Source: Mya arenaria (taxonomy: Eukaryota > Mollusca > Bivalvia > Myida > Myidae). From it: a DNA stretch of 64,000 nt. Of the stretch, positions 1-13,100 are shown piece by piece. Location of the stretch: assembly GCF_026914265.1 (NCBI RefSeq), contig NC_069135.1, positions 39,079,946 to 39,143,945 of the forward strand, read 5' to 3'. The position numbers and the translations under genes are program-made. Numbering within the stretch: the stretch's first letter is position 1; each line of letters opens with the position of its first letter. The notes below the pieces were generated by a model. The model did not search any database, was not told the origin of the DNA, and was given only the letters and a program-made list of their open reading frames with translations.

Positions 1-877
1 AACATGGAACAGACAACATATGACCAAATAGATAAATATAAATTGTGGAGAGTTCAATATGAACACATTGTTTGAATAAAATGCACAATAATACTCTGTT
101 AAAACAGAATGTTTAAGGTACCAGATTCATAATAAGCTATTGATTATATCGTGTCAATAGCGGTAATGTTGTACTTTGATGACAATTACATGTGTTCATA
201 TATATTTTAGGTACCAGAGTAGAGCGTCTACTACTTGCTGATTACTAAAATAATAACCAACTAAAAACACATTGTACATGAAGTTACTTCAGTTGATATT
301 TTTGTTCTTTATTTCAACTGAAATCCTACAGAAGCTGGCCAATGTTGCAATCTTTTATCATTAAAAAATTATAATCAAAAAAGCTTAATAGTAATACTAC
401 TTTTGATACACTGCTTTTATATAATTCTTTCTCTAGACCTAACTTCCCTTCAAATGATACTTAAATAATATGCGGTCACCTGGCGTCTTAAAATGACAAT
501 TGCAGATTGGCTACCTTAATTTCATGTCTGCTTATCTGGATTCAATGTTTAAAATGTACAATCACAAATGAACAATTATTGGAATTAAATATCTCAACAC
601 AGGTTTTTTGTACACCAAAATTATCATAAAGGTCATAAAATATTTCCTCATATAAATAAATGCCAAATAAAAAGAAAAGTAAACTTGCAAGTTTTCATTA
701 GCACAACTACAGAATGATCCAGTAATGTCCATAAATGTTTCTAAATATTTCTTTACCCTGCTTTAACTTTGAACAAGTATTTGCTCGCGAAAACAATCAG
801 TTGAAGCCTATATATGTATTGATTGGCATATCTGACTTAACACAATTAAGAGATGAACCCTCATCGCAACAGTTGAC
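1..877. other. 3' flank of TK2, no gene seen
   Basis: AT-rich sequence downstream of the minus-strand TK2 gene. It probably includes part of its 3' UTR. I see no exon, repeat array or transposon end here. Confidence 0.5.
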
Positions 878-1108
878 TCAATAAGTTGATTTTCCAAGCC
901 CTTCAAATCTACTCAAATAAGAGTAAAACATGGTCCCTTTTTTCAAAAGCTGATTAGAAACTTCCAGTGACACTTCAATTCCACTCAAATACGAGCGAAA
1001 TGTGGTCCCCCGCTTCAGCAGTTCAATTCCACTCGAATGAGACCAAAATGTGGTTTCCCGTTTCAAAAGTTCACTAGATACTTTGATTGACACTTTCATT
1101 CCACTCAA
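878..1108 (-). repeat. short minisatellite in the TK2 3' UTR
   Basis: Four diverged tandem units, each containing a version of ATTTGAGTGGAATTGAA followed by an A/G-rich stretch and a GGGACCACATTT-like block. The array starts about 50 bases downstream of the TK2 stop codon. On the minus strand it stays open for 76 codons in the same frame as TK2, but two stop codons (the TK2 stop and one more) separate it from the kinase. I therefore treat it as a UTR repeat, not a protein. Confidence 0.5.
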
Positions 1109-1159
1109 ATGAGAGCAAAAAGTGGTCCATCATTTCAAAATAATTTGCAAAGAATCAGA

Positions 1160-4100
1160 TCAGGTCAAATGCATTGCTGTCGAAGTATTTTCTTCCTTGT
1201 CCTCAAGTCTAGAACTAACATTTGGAATGGCCTTGAGTATTTCACTTTTTACATCAGCAAACGATGTTCTAACGTCCGTTTTGCCTTTGTTTCCATCAAT
1301 GATCTGAAAATATGCATACATATAATAAGTGATGTGATAAAAAGACCCTTGAGTCTGTTCACTGACGAGTTATAATCAGCGTTGTTGTTTGATTATGCCA
1401 GAATGTTTGCAAGGCAATGAGTGTCAATGTAAACATTGTACACCATAATACATTTGCAGTTTAAAGTTTTAACTGGCAAACCTAGAGTTAAAACTTTTTA
1501 CACCAATAGACGCAGCAGAGAAACAGAAACCAGCAATTAACTTAAATCAACTACAACAAGAGATGTTATTCAAACATTATGCCCCCCCCCCCCGAGCGCC
1601 ATGTTGTCAGGATTATATGGACAATTGAATGAAATATGCATGCACCGAAATGACAGCTGATTTGTCGCTAACATTGTATGCCGTTGAGGCAGTTTTAAGA
1701 TTATGACCATTCAAAGTTGGAGGATAGAGTGTGTTATGACCATGACCTTTGACTCTATGACCTCAAAATCCATAGTAGTCATCAGCTGGTCACCAAAAAT
1801 CTAAATGTTAAGTTTGAGGGCCATGGGTGCAGGCATTGACAAGTTATCACACAGACAAGCATTTTTCGTTCAAGGTCACTGTAACCTTGACCTTTGATAC
1901 AATGACCCCTTAAATCAATAGGGGTCATCTACTGGTCAGGCCCAACCTCCAAGTCAAGTTTGAGGGCCATGGGTGCAGCCATTGTCAAGTTATCACACAG
2001 ACAAGTTTTTTTCGTTCAAGGACACTGTGACCTTCACCTTTGACCCAATGACCCCTTAAATCATAAGGGGTCATCTACAAGTCAGATGCAACTCCAAGTC
2101 AAGTTTGAAGGCCATGGGTTCAGGCACTGTTGAGTTATCGCTCGGACAACCTTTTACCATTCAAGATCACTATGACCTTGACCTTTGGCTCTATGAATCC
2201 TAAAATCAATAAGGGTGATCTACTGGTCAGGCTTAACATCCATGTCAAGTTTAATGATCATAGGTTCAGGCATTGTTGAGATATCAGTGGGAGAATATTT
2301 GTTAACCTTTTAGCGTTAAAGGTTACTGTGACATTGACCTTGGTCTGATGACCCCTAAAGTCGATAGGGATCATCTACTGGGCAGGCCTAACCTTCATGT
2401 CAAGTTTGATGACCATAGGTCTAGGAATTGTCGAGTTCGCTTTCAAGGTCACTATGACTTTGACCTTTAACCCCTAAAATCAATAGGGGTCATCTACTGG
2501 TCAGGCCCAACATCCATGTCAAGTTTGAGGGCCATGGGTGCAGGCATTGTTGAGTTATCACTCGGACAACCTTTTATCATTCAAGGTCACTGTGACGTTG
2601 ACCTTTGGCCCAATGACCTCTAAATCTAGGGACCATCTTCTGGCCAGGACCAACCTCCAAGTCAAGTTTGAGGGCCATGGGTGCAGGCATTGTCGAGTTA
2701 TCACTCGGATAACCTTTTACCATTCCAGATCACTGTGACCTTGACCTTTAGCCCAATGACCCCTAAAATCAATAGGGACCATCTTCTGGCCAGGCCCAAC
2801 CGCCAAGTCAAGTTTGAGGGCCATGGGTGCAGGCATTGTGGAGTTATCACTCGGACAACCTTTTACCATTCCAGGTCACTGTGACCTTGACCTTTGGCCA
2901 GATGACCTCCAAAAACCATAGGGGTCATCTCCTGGTCAGGCCAATTCTCCAAGTCAAGTTTGAGGGCCATGGGTGCAGGCATTGTCGAGTTATCACTCGG
3001 ACAACTTTTTACCATTTAAGGTGACTGTGACCTTGACCTTTGGCCAGATTACCCCCGAAAACAAAAGGGGTCATGTACTGGTCAGGCCCAATTCCAAGTC
3101 AAGTTTGAGGGCCATGGGTGCAGGCATTGTCAAGTTATCACACGGAAAACCTTTAACCATTCAAGGTGACTGTGACCTTGACCTTTGGCCCGATGACCCT
3201 CAAAAACAATAGGGGTCTTCTACTGGTCAGGCCCAACCTCCAATTCAATTATGAGGGCCATGGGTGCAGGCATTGTCAAATTATCACTCGGACAACCTTT
3301 TACCAATCAAGGTCACTGTGACCTTGACCTTTGGCCCGATGACCCCCAAAAACAATAGGGGTCATCTACTGGTCAAGCCCAACCTCCAATTCAATTATGA
3401 GGGCCATGGGTGCCGGCATTGTTGAGTTATCACTCGGACAACCTTTTACCATTCAAGGTCACTGTGAACTTGACCTTTGACCCGATGAGCCCCCAAAACA
3501 ATAGGGGTCAGCTACTGGTCAGGCCCAACCTCCAAGTCAAGTTTGAGGGCCATGGGTGCAGGCATTGTGGAGTTATCACTCGGACGACCTTTTACCATTC
3601 AAGGTCACTGTGACCTTGACCTTTGGCCTGATGACCCCCAAAAACAATAGGGTTCATCTACTGGTCAGGCCCAACTTCCAATTCAATTATGAGGGCCATG
3701 GGTGCCGGCATTGTTGAGTTATCACTCGGACAACCTTTTACCATTCAAGGTCACTGTGAACTTGACCTTTGACCCGATGAGCCCTAAAAACAATAGGGGT
3801 CAGCTACTGGTAAGGCCCAACATCCAAGTCAAGTTTGAGGGCCATGGGTGCAGGCATTGTCAAGTTATCACTCGGACGACCTTTTATCATTCAAGGTCAC
3901 TGTGACCTTGACCTTTGGCCTGATGACCCCCCAAAACAATAGGGGTCATCTACTGGTCAGGCCCAACCTCCATGTCAAGTTTGAGGGCCATGGGTGCAGG
4001 CATTGTTGAGTTATCACTCGGACAAGCTTTAAAATTATTTTACCATTAAAGGTCACTGTGACCTTGACCTTTGACCCAATGACCCCCAAAATCAATAGGG

Positions 4101-7100
4101 GTCATCTACTGGTCAGGCCCAACCTTCATGTGAAGTTTAATGACAATACGTCCGGGAATCGTTAAGTTATCACTCGGACAAGCTTTGGTCTACCGACGGA
4201 CCGACCGACCGACCGAAGGGGGGCATAAAAATTAAATACACAGTTTTACCAAAGAAACTTCAATTCTTTAAGATATTAGAAATGTTATTGCACCAGTGAA
4301 AACTTATATTGAAACTCCAATTTTACTCATAGACACTAGATCAGAAATAGTGCACTTTTATACCATATATAATATTGCCAAACGTACAACTAAACACCTT
4401 AATGACTTCCTCAAAAGGTTTTGAAGAGAGAACAAAGTACAAAATTTATAAACACCATACATTTAACAAAACTTTGTCCAGCAAAACAGTCAAACAAACA
4501 CTTACCAAGACTGGAGGTGTTATCAGTTTTCTGTCAGATTTTTTAACTAACCACCGCTCATGTAACTCATGTAACTGGTTCAGGTAATCCTGCGATAAAA
4601 ATGGATTTCCTCTCAAAAGATACATTTCAAACAACAAATGGGCGATATAGTTATGCAGGAAATATGATGTTAGTCTTTTGATCTTTTTGGGCTGTATCAC
4701 TTACAGCTGTTTGAGTCCAGTATCATGCTATTATCTTTATACAAGCATTCAGAAGCGTTGAGCTCCCACAGATTAAATGACTAGCATAGTATTGCTTTAA
4801 TTTCATACGCAAATTCCAATATAAATTACTTTTAGCTATCAATAATCCCATTTTCTTTATAATAGCATCTAAATTATCATTTGCGTAGAACTGCAGAAGT
4901 ATATTTTCAGATATTGAATCAGATATTCAGTTAACACTATGCGTTGTATGGATATTGTGTCTGTCCTGTCGCAATATTTGTTTGAGACAGAAACTTAAAA
5001 TAATTTAAGCAAATGTTTATACCAAGTCATTGTAGTTCTCTTAAGTGCACTAAATTCACTTCATGGTATTCAATTCTGGCTAACATAGTTGTTTTATCAA
5101 GAAATGAAATTAAAATGCATTCCATTTGTTCTAAAACAATCAATTGGCACAGCCATACCGTTTAACTGTGTACTGCACTCAAATACAAAAATGAATTGAT
5201 CAATGCAACATTTTTTTTTTAATTTTATACATTTTCAAGTATTTAAAGTATTTGTATTTATATAGTAGATAAATCTTCTAATGTTACCAAGGTAATGTTT
5301 CTTTCCTCTGGTCGATTTCTAGTCTGTATTCTCTCAAAACAGGTTTGAGGGGATGTTTGAAGATATACTGAAAAAACAAATACCAATATAACAACATTTC
5401 TTCAGCCTTTCAAGTGACTCCAATACTTTTGGACGTTTGTAAAATTATAATCACTGTTTAATAAGAATTTCATATATCTATAAATACTAGCCACTAAATC
5501 ATTGGCATAAATACTGCCAACATTAAACAATATCTTCGTACCTAAGTATATATTCTTACCTATAAGACCCACACTGACTCTGCCCTAATACTGCCAATAT
5601 TTAACAATATGTATATATTCCTACCTATAAGACCCACACTGACTCTGCCCTAATACTGCCCATATTAAACAATATTTTTTTATGTATATATGCTTACCTA
5701 TAAGATCCCCACTAACTCTTCACTAATACTGCCAATATTAAACAATATGTATATATTCTTACCTATAAGTTCCACACTAACTCTGCCCTAATACTGCCAA
5801 TATTAAACAATATGTATACCTTCTTACCTATAAGCCCCACACTGACTCTGCCCTAATACTGCCAATATTAAACAATATGTATATATTCTTACCTATAAGA
5901 TCCACACTGACTCTGCCCTAATACTGCCAATATTAAACAATATGTATACCTTCTTACCTATAAGATCCACACTGACTCTGCCCTAATACTGCCAATATTG
6001 AACAGTATGTTTATATTCCTACCTATAAGATCCACACTAACTCTGCCCTAATACTGCCAATATTGAACAATATGTATACCTTCTTACCTATAAGATCCAC
6101 ACTGACTCTGCCCTAATACTGCCAATATTGAACAGTATGTATATATTCCTACCTATAAGATCCACACTAACTCTGCCCTAATACTGCCAATATTAAACAA
6201 TATGAATATATTCTTACCTATAAGATCCACACTGACTCTGCCCTAATACTACCAATATTAAACAATATGAATATATTCTTACCTATAAGATCCACACTGA
6301 CTCTGCCCTAATACTGCCAATATTAAACAATATGTATATATTCTTACCTATAAGATCCACACTGACTCTGCCCTAATACTGCCAATATTAAACAATATGT
6401 ATATATTCTTACCTATAAGATCCACACTGACTCTGCCCTAATACTGCCAATATTGAACAGTATGTATATATTCCTACCTATAAGATCCACACTAACTCTG
6501 CCCTAATACTGCCAATATATTCTTACCTATGAGATCCATACTGACTCTGCCCTAATACTACCAATATTAAACAACATGAATATATTCTTACCTATAAGAT
6601 CCACACTGACTCTGCCCTAATACTGCCAATATTAAACAAGAGATGTTAGTGAAACATTTATGCCCCCTTGGGAGCCAAATTGTTAGTAGGATTTGGACAC
6701 TTAAATAAAATATGGACAATCAGAAAACCTTTTTTCAGCTTACAGTCACACTGACCTTGACCTTTGACCCACTGACCTCAAAATCAATAGGGTTCATCTG
6801 CTGGTCATGACCAATAAGCCTACCTAGTATGAGGTCCCTGGGTCAAAGCGTTCTCAAGTTATTGATCGGAAACCGTTTTTCATGTTAAGGTCACACTGAC
6901 CTTGACCTTTGACCCACTGACCTCAAAATCAATAGGGTTCATCTGCTGGTCATGACCAATACACCTACCAAGTATGAGGTTCCTGGGTCAAAGCGTTCTC
7001 AAGTTATTGATCGGAAACCGTTTTTCATGTAAAGGTCACACTGACCTTGACCTTTGACCCACTGACCTCAAAATCAATAGGGTTCATCTGCTGGTGATGA

Positions 7101-10100
7101 CCAATACACATACCAAGTATGAGGTCCCTCGGTCAAAGCGTTCTCAAGTTATTGATCGGAAACCATTTGGTATTCCGACCGACCGACAGACAGACAGACC
7201 GACCGACCGACCGACATGTGCAAAACAATATACCCCACTTTTTTCAAAAGGGGGCATAACAATATGTATATATTCTAACCTATAAGATCCACACTTACTC
7301 TGCCCTAATACTAACAATATTAAACAATATGTATATATTCTTACCTATGAGATCCACACTAACTCTGCCCTAATACTACCAATATTAAACAATATGTATA
7401 TATTCTTACCTATAAGATCCACACTAACTCTGCCCTAATACTGCCAATATTAAACAATATGTATATATTCTTACCTATAAGATCCACACTCTCTCTGCCC
7501 TAATACTGCCAATATTAAACAATATGAATATATTCTTACCTATAAGATCCACACTCTCTCTGCCCTAATACTGCCAATATTAAACAATATGTATATATTC
7601 TTACCTATAAGATCCACACTGACTCTGCCCTAATACTGCCAATATTGAACAATATGTATATATTCTTACCTATGAGATCCACACTCTCTCTGCCCTAATA
7701 CTGCCAATATTAAACAGTATGAATATATTTTTACCTATAAGACCCACACTGACTCTGCCCTAATACTGCCAATATTAAACAATATGTATATATTCCTACC
7801 TATAAGACCCACACTGACTCTGCCCTAATACTGCCCATATTAAATAATATTTTTTTATGTATATATGCTTACCTATAAGATCCCCACTAACTCTGCCCTA
7901 ATACTGCCAATATTAAACAATATTTATATCTTCCTACCTATAAGATCCACACTGACTCTGCCCTAATACTGCCAATATTAAACAATATTTATATATTCTA
8001 ACCTATAAGGCCCACACTGACTCTGCCCTAATACTGCCAATATTAAACAATATTTATATATTCTTACCTATAAGATCCACACTGACTCTGCCCTAATACT
8101 ACCAATATTAAACAGTATGTATATATTCCTACCTATAAGATCCACACTAACTCTGCCCTAATACTGCCAATATTAAACAATATGTATATATTCTTACCTA
8201 TAAGATCCACACTAACTCTGCCCTAATACTGCCAATATTAAACAATATGTATATATTCTTACCTATAAGATCCACACTAACTTTGCCCTAATACTGCCAA
8301 TATTAAACAATATGCATATATTCTTACCTATAAGATCCGCACTAACTTTGCCCTAATACTGCCAATATTAAACAATATGTATATATTCTTACCTATAAGA
8401 TCCACACTAACTCTGCCCTAATACTGCCAATATTAAACAATATGTATATATTCTTACCTATAAGATCCACACTAACTCTGCCCTAATACTGCCAATATTA
8501 AACAATATGTATATATTCTTACCTATAAGATCCACACTAACTCTGCCCTAATACTGCCAATATTAAACAATATGTATATCTTCTTACCTATAAGATCCAC
8601 ACTAACTCTGCCCTAATGCTGCCAATATTAAACAATATGTATACATACTTACCTATAAGATCCACACTGACTCTGCCCTAATGCTGCCAATATTAAACAA
8701 TATGTATATATTCTTACTTATAAGATCCACACTAACTCTGCCCTAATACTGCCCATATTAAACAATATGTATATATTCTTACCTATAAGCCCCACACTGA
8801 CTCTGCCCCAATACTGCCAATATTAAACAATATGTATATATTCTTACCTATAAGATCCACACTGACTCTGCCCTAATACTGCCAATATTAAACAATATGT
8901 ATATATTCTTACCTATAAGATCCACACTGACTCTGCCCTAATACTGCCAATATTAAACAATATGTATATATTCTTACCTATAAGATCCACACTGACTCTG
9001 CCCTAATACTGCCAATATTAAACAATATGAATATATTCTTAACTATAAGATCCACACTGACTCTGCCCTAATACTGCCAATATTAAACAATGTGTATATA
9101 TGCTTACCTATAAGATCCACACTGACTCTGCCCTAATACTGCCAATATTAAACAATATGTATATATTCTTACCTATAAGATCCACACTGACTCTGCCCTG
9201 TTTCAACAGAAAGTCAAACCACCCTGTCAGCACATTGTATTCGACATCTGCCAAAAGTCCACTGAAACGGAGACAAAGAGTACATGTATAATGTATTAGA
9301 ACCATTTACAGTAACGTTGTCATTTTCATCATTTCCAGTTTAGTTTATGTTTCTTTCGTCTGTATAGTCCAGCTTTTAGTTCCAAACAAAACATATATTT
9401 GTTTCTGGTTAAGGCCTGAAAAATATGGGTCCGTAGGTAGATTTTTTGGGAGCTTTTTTTCCTGAATACATTATAAAAAGCTAACACAAAACTGTCATAA
9501 CTTTATGTTTAATGTACTTTTGTCATTAATTTGAGGTACTTGTAAAATCAGGCATCAACATTAATATTAAGCTTAAAGTGACACTCTTATTCAAAATTAA
9601 TACATACACATGTGTACCAAACATATATTTTGAGTAATAAACATTTATCTACTTTCTAAATAGTGCATTTATGGAAAATATTAATTGCTGATAGCAAGAT
9701 TGAAACTGTGTATTTAATAGCTGAAAATGCAAAAATATTAAATGATTGGTGAGTGCTTAAAGATTCACTGTTATCTACTATTGTCTCATAAGGTAGAAAT
9801 ACTGTATTTTCTGCACCATTCTTTCAAATTAAACTCGGTATCCTTTATAAGCATCATTATTTCCTCGTTTAGTCATCCTTTTTGGTATTTAAAAACAATT
9901 GTATTGATTGTGGAAAATCTTATTCGGGAGTAAGAGTGCATCTTTAATGGAGCTATCCGAGAGCGAGCTTATTTGTGGGTAGGTTTCCTTAATAAAGGGT
10001 GAATCTACAAAATAGTAAGTGCTTAGAATGTTCACTATATTCTCTGAAACCACTGAGTTCACAAGGGTGCCTGAATTCTGAGTATTGTAAGTACTTTCAG

Positions 10101-13100
10101 TGTCATATTTAGGTCATCTGACAAATAAATGTTCAATTCGTAAGGAAAGCTTGACTAGAAAGATTTTTATGTATTCAATAAAAGTTCCACATCTTAAGTT
10201 AGCAAAAAATGTACGTTGGAAAAGTGAATATAACCAAACCAAATATTTGTGGTATAATGTAAGACATATAATACAGAGTTATATATTACCTGTTCTTAAG
10301 GTTTTCAATGAAACAATACGTGGCACTGTACAGGGACCGTTCCATCACTCTCAATGGCTTTGTCTGAAAAACAAACATATGTTAAAGGCATGCTATGGTT
10401 TTAAAGCCGTGTTATGGTTGAATAGCCATGTTGAAGAAATGTTATGGTGTTAAACGTTTAAGACATGTTATTGTTTTAAAGACAAGTTAACATGATTTAA
10501 AAGCCATAAAGGTACAGTTCAAACTCGCTATGTCGACGTCGGATATCTCGACTTTCCGGTTGTGTCGACTTTTTTCTCCGGTCTCTAATTTATTCCTTTT
10601 TATTCTATATAAAATAAATCTGTTTGTGTCGATACATATATTTCGATTTTTTCGCTATGTCAACCTCATATTTCAGTCCATGTGGTCGAATTTCACACAT
10701 TTTCCTTGTTTTTTATGTCGAACTGTAGATCGAGTTGTAGGTGCGAAAATAGTTAGGACGGTTTGCGGATCATGCTAGATTACCGTGCTTGTCAAAATAA
10801 CAAACTGTCATAATTGGAGGTTTATTGGTAAATGTGAATAATTAAAGTGTTTTTTTTAGTTTTTGATTAAAGAGCCATTTATTGCTCAAGCTATTCATTG
10901 AACCGCACAAGGACGCTGATGACATCAGCGGAAAATTCAACAACATTGAAATTTACGTGACAAAGAAATTTCTCTATACTGCATGAACAAATCAAACAGT
11001 CATAACAAATGCACTATTTTAAGTTGCTGTCATATGTGCTATACTGTTTTCTTACAAAGTACTATTTAAGTTGCTGTCATATGTGCTATACTGTTTTCAT
11101 ACAAAGTACAAGTGTATGTAACTGTGGTTTTATATCTGTTTTGTGTAATCCATAAACGTGATTTAAATAAATTTGACACAAAAAAATCATTTTTTTCGCT
11201 TTATTTTTCAATAATGCGTTTGCTGTTTTCACGACGGTAACAAGACCAATCAATTGCAGAAGTCAGATGGCGGAGATAAATCACTCTCAAATGTGTTGGG
11301 ATTGGTGATATTTTTGTAATTAGTTTGTGTCAAATGTTCGTTATCTCGTCTTTTTTCCCTAGGTCCCGACAAATTTGACATAACGAGTTTCGACTGTATG
11401 TTCTGTTTTAAAAACATGTTATGGGTTAAAAGCCATAGTAAATCGTTAAATAGCCATGTGAAGAACATGATTTGGTTTTAAAGCAACATTATAGGCATGC
11501 TATGTTTCTATAGCCATGTTTAAGACATGCCATGGTTTTATAACAATGTTAAAGTCATGCCATGGTTTTAAAGCCATGTTAAAGACATGTTATAGTTTTA
11601 AAGCCACATTATAGACATGCTATGTTTGTAAAAGTCATGTTTATGACATGCCATGGTTTTATAGCCATGTTAATGTCATGCCATGGTTTTATAGCCATGT
11701 TAAAGTCATGCCATGGTTTTAAAGCCATGTTAAAGACATGTTATAGTTTTATAGCCACATTATAGACATGCTATGTTTGTAAAAGTCATGTTAAAGTCAT
11801 GCCATGGTTTTATAGCCATGCTAAAGTCATGTTATGGTTTTACAGCCATGTTAAAGTCATGGTAAGGTATTATAGCCATGTTAAAGACATGTTACTGCTT
11901 TATAGCCACTAAATAGGAATGCTATGTATTTGTAGGCATGTTCAAGACATGTTATAGTTTTATAGCCATGTTATTGTCGTGTTATGGGCCATAATATGGC
12001 TAATACTCATGTTGAAGTCATGATATGGCTTTATAGCCATCTTATTGACATGCCATTTTTTTATATAGCAATGTTACCATCGTTTTATAGCCATATAAAA
12101 GTAATGTTTTGGTTAAATTACAATGTTATAGTTATGCTACGGGTCAATAGTAATGTCATTTCGCTTGCGGGCTCTGACATATTACAACCACTGCTTAAGA
12201 GTACAAAAAAAAAAAGAATGTACCTGCGGATGATCATGTTTCTTTAGCAAAGTGAGTGTAACGAGGGACTGGAATGTGAACGACCATCTTTTTGGATCTG
12301 AATACAGGTGAGCCTGAAATATAGATGCAAAATGAAAATTTACTGAACAAAATGTTTAAAAAGTATTTATTCAAATCCATGTTTCTTTGAAAAGATGTGT
12401 GTAAAAGTGTACACAACAATAATCTTATACATATTTAATCTATTTACATTTTAAAATGACTTACTTGGTAAAACAAGCAAATCTTTAAAACAAGCAAATC
12501 ACGCTGCATCCTTGATTTCGACTTGAACAAGAATAGCATGTACGTTGAAATTAGTTTTCTAACACAGGGGATGAAAAGACCGCCGAAGTTTACTTGTTTT
12601 TTCTTAGAGTTATGAACCTTATTTTGGCCAAGAAACACACTTAGCATAACTAAACATTACTAAACATTAGACACATCCACTTAATTGCATGGGATTTATT
12701 TATTGCTTTGTGAAATCACAAAGGACACTTTTCTTATGAGATACATTGTATATTAACTCTTTTATTTTGATGAAAAAGATTAATAACAGCATATTTGTTT
12801 TAAACAAGAGATGTTTGTCAAACATTACGACACCCCCACCCCCTCAGCGCCATGTTGTCAGGTTTATTTGGACAATTGAAAGAAATATGCATGGACCTCC
12901 AAGTCAGGTTTTAGGGCCATGGGTGCAGGCAGTGTCAAGTTATCACACAGACAAGCATTTTGTGTTCAAGTTCACTGTGACCTTTGACCAAAAAAACAAA
13001 AATCAACAGGGGTCATCTACTGGTCATGCCCAACCTTCATGTCAAGTTTGATGACCATAGGTCCAGGAATTGTCTTGTTTGGCTTTTAGCATTCAAGGTC

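Noticed and set aside
2538..3905. Series of 65-79 aa open frames with a shared YHSDNLLPFKVTVTLTF pattern
   Set aside because: They are translations of the ~146-bp tandem core units. The same peptides appear on the opposite strand at 52473-53524 in the reversed copy. No start context, splice sites or codon constraint.
5510..9172. Regular 65-bp repeats as a possible CRISPR array
   Set aside because: Units are contiguous without unique spacers, the setting is an animal intron, and the unit derives from the neighbouring exon.
10100..10453. Plus-strand 117-aa frame
   Set aside because: It overlaps TK2 exon 6 (10290-10363) in antisense and has no recognisable content.
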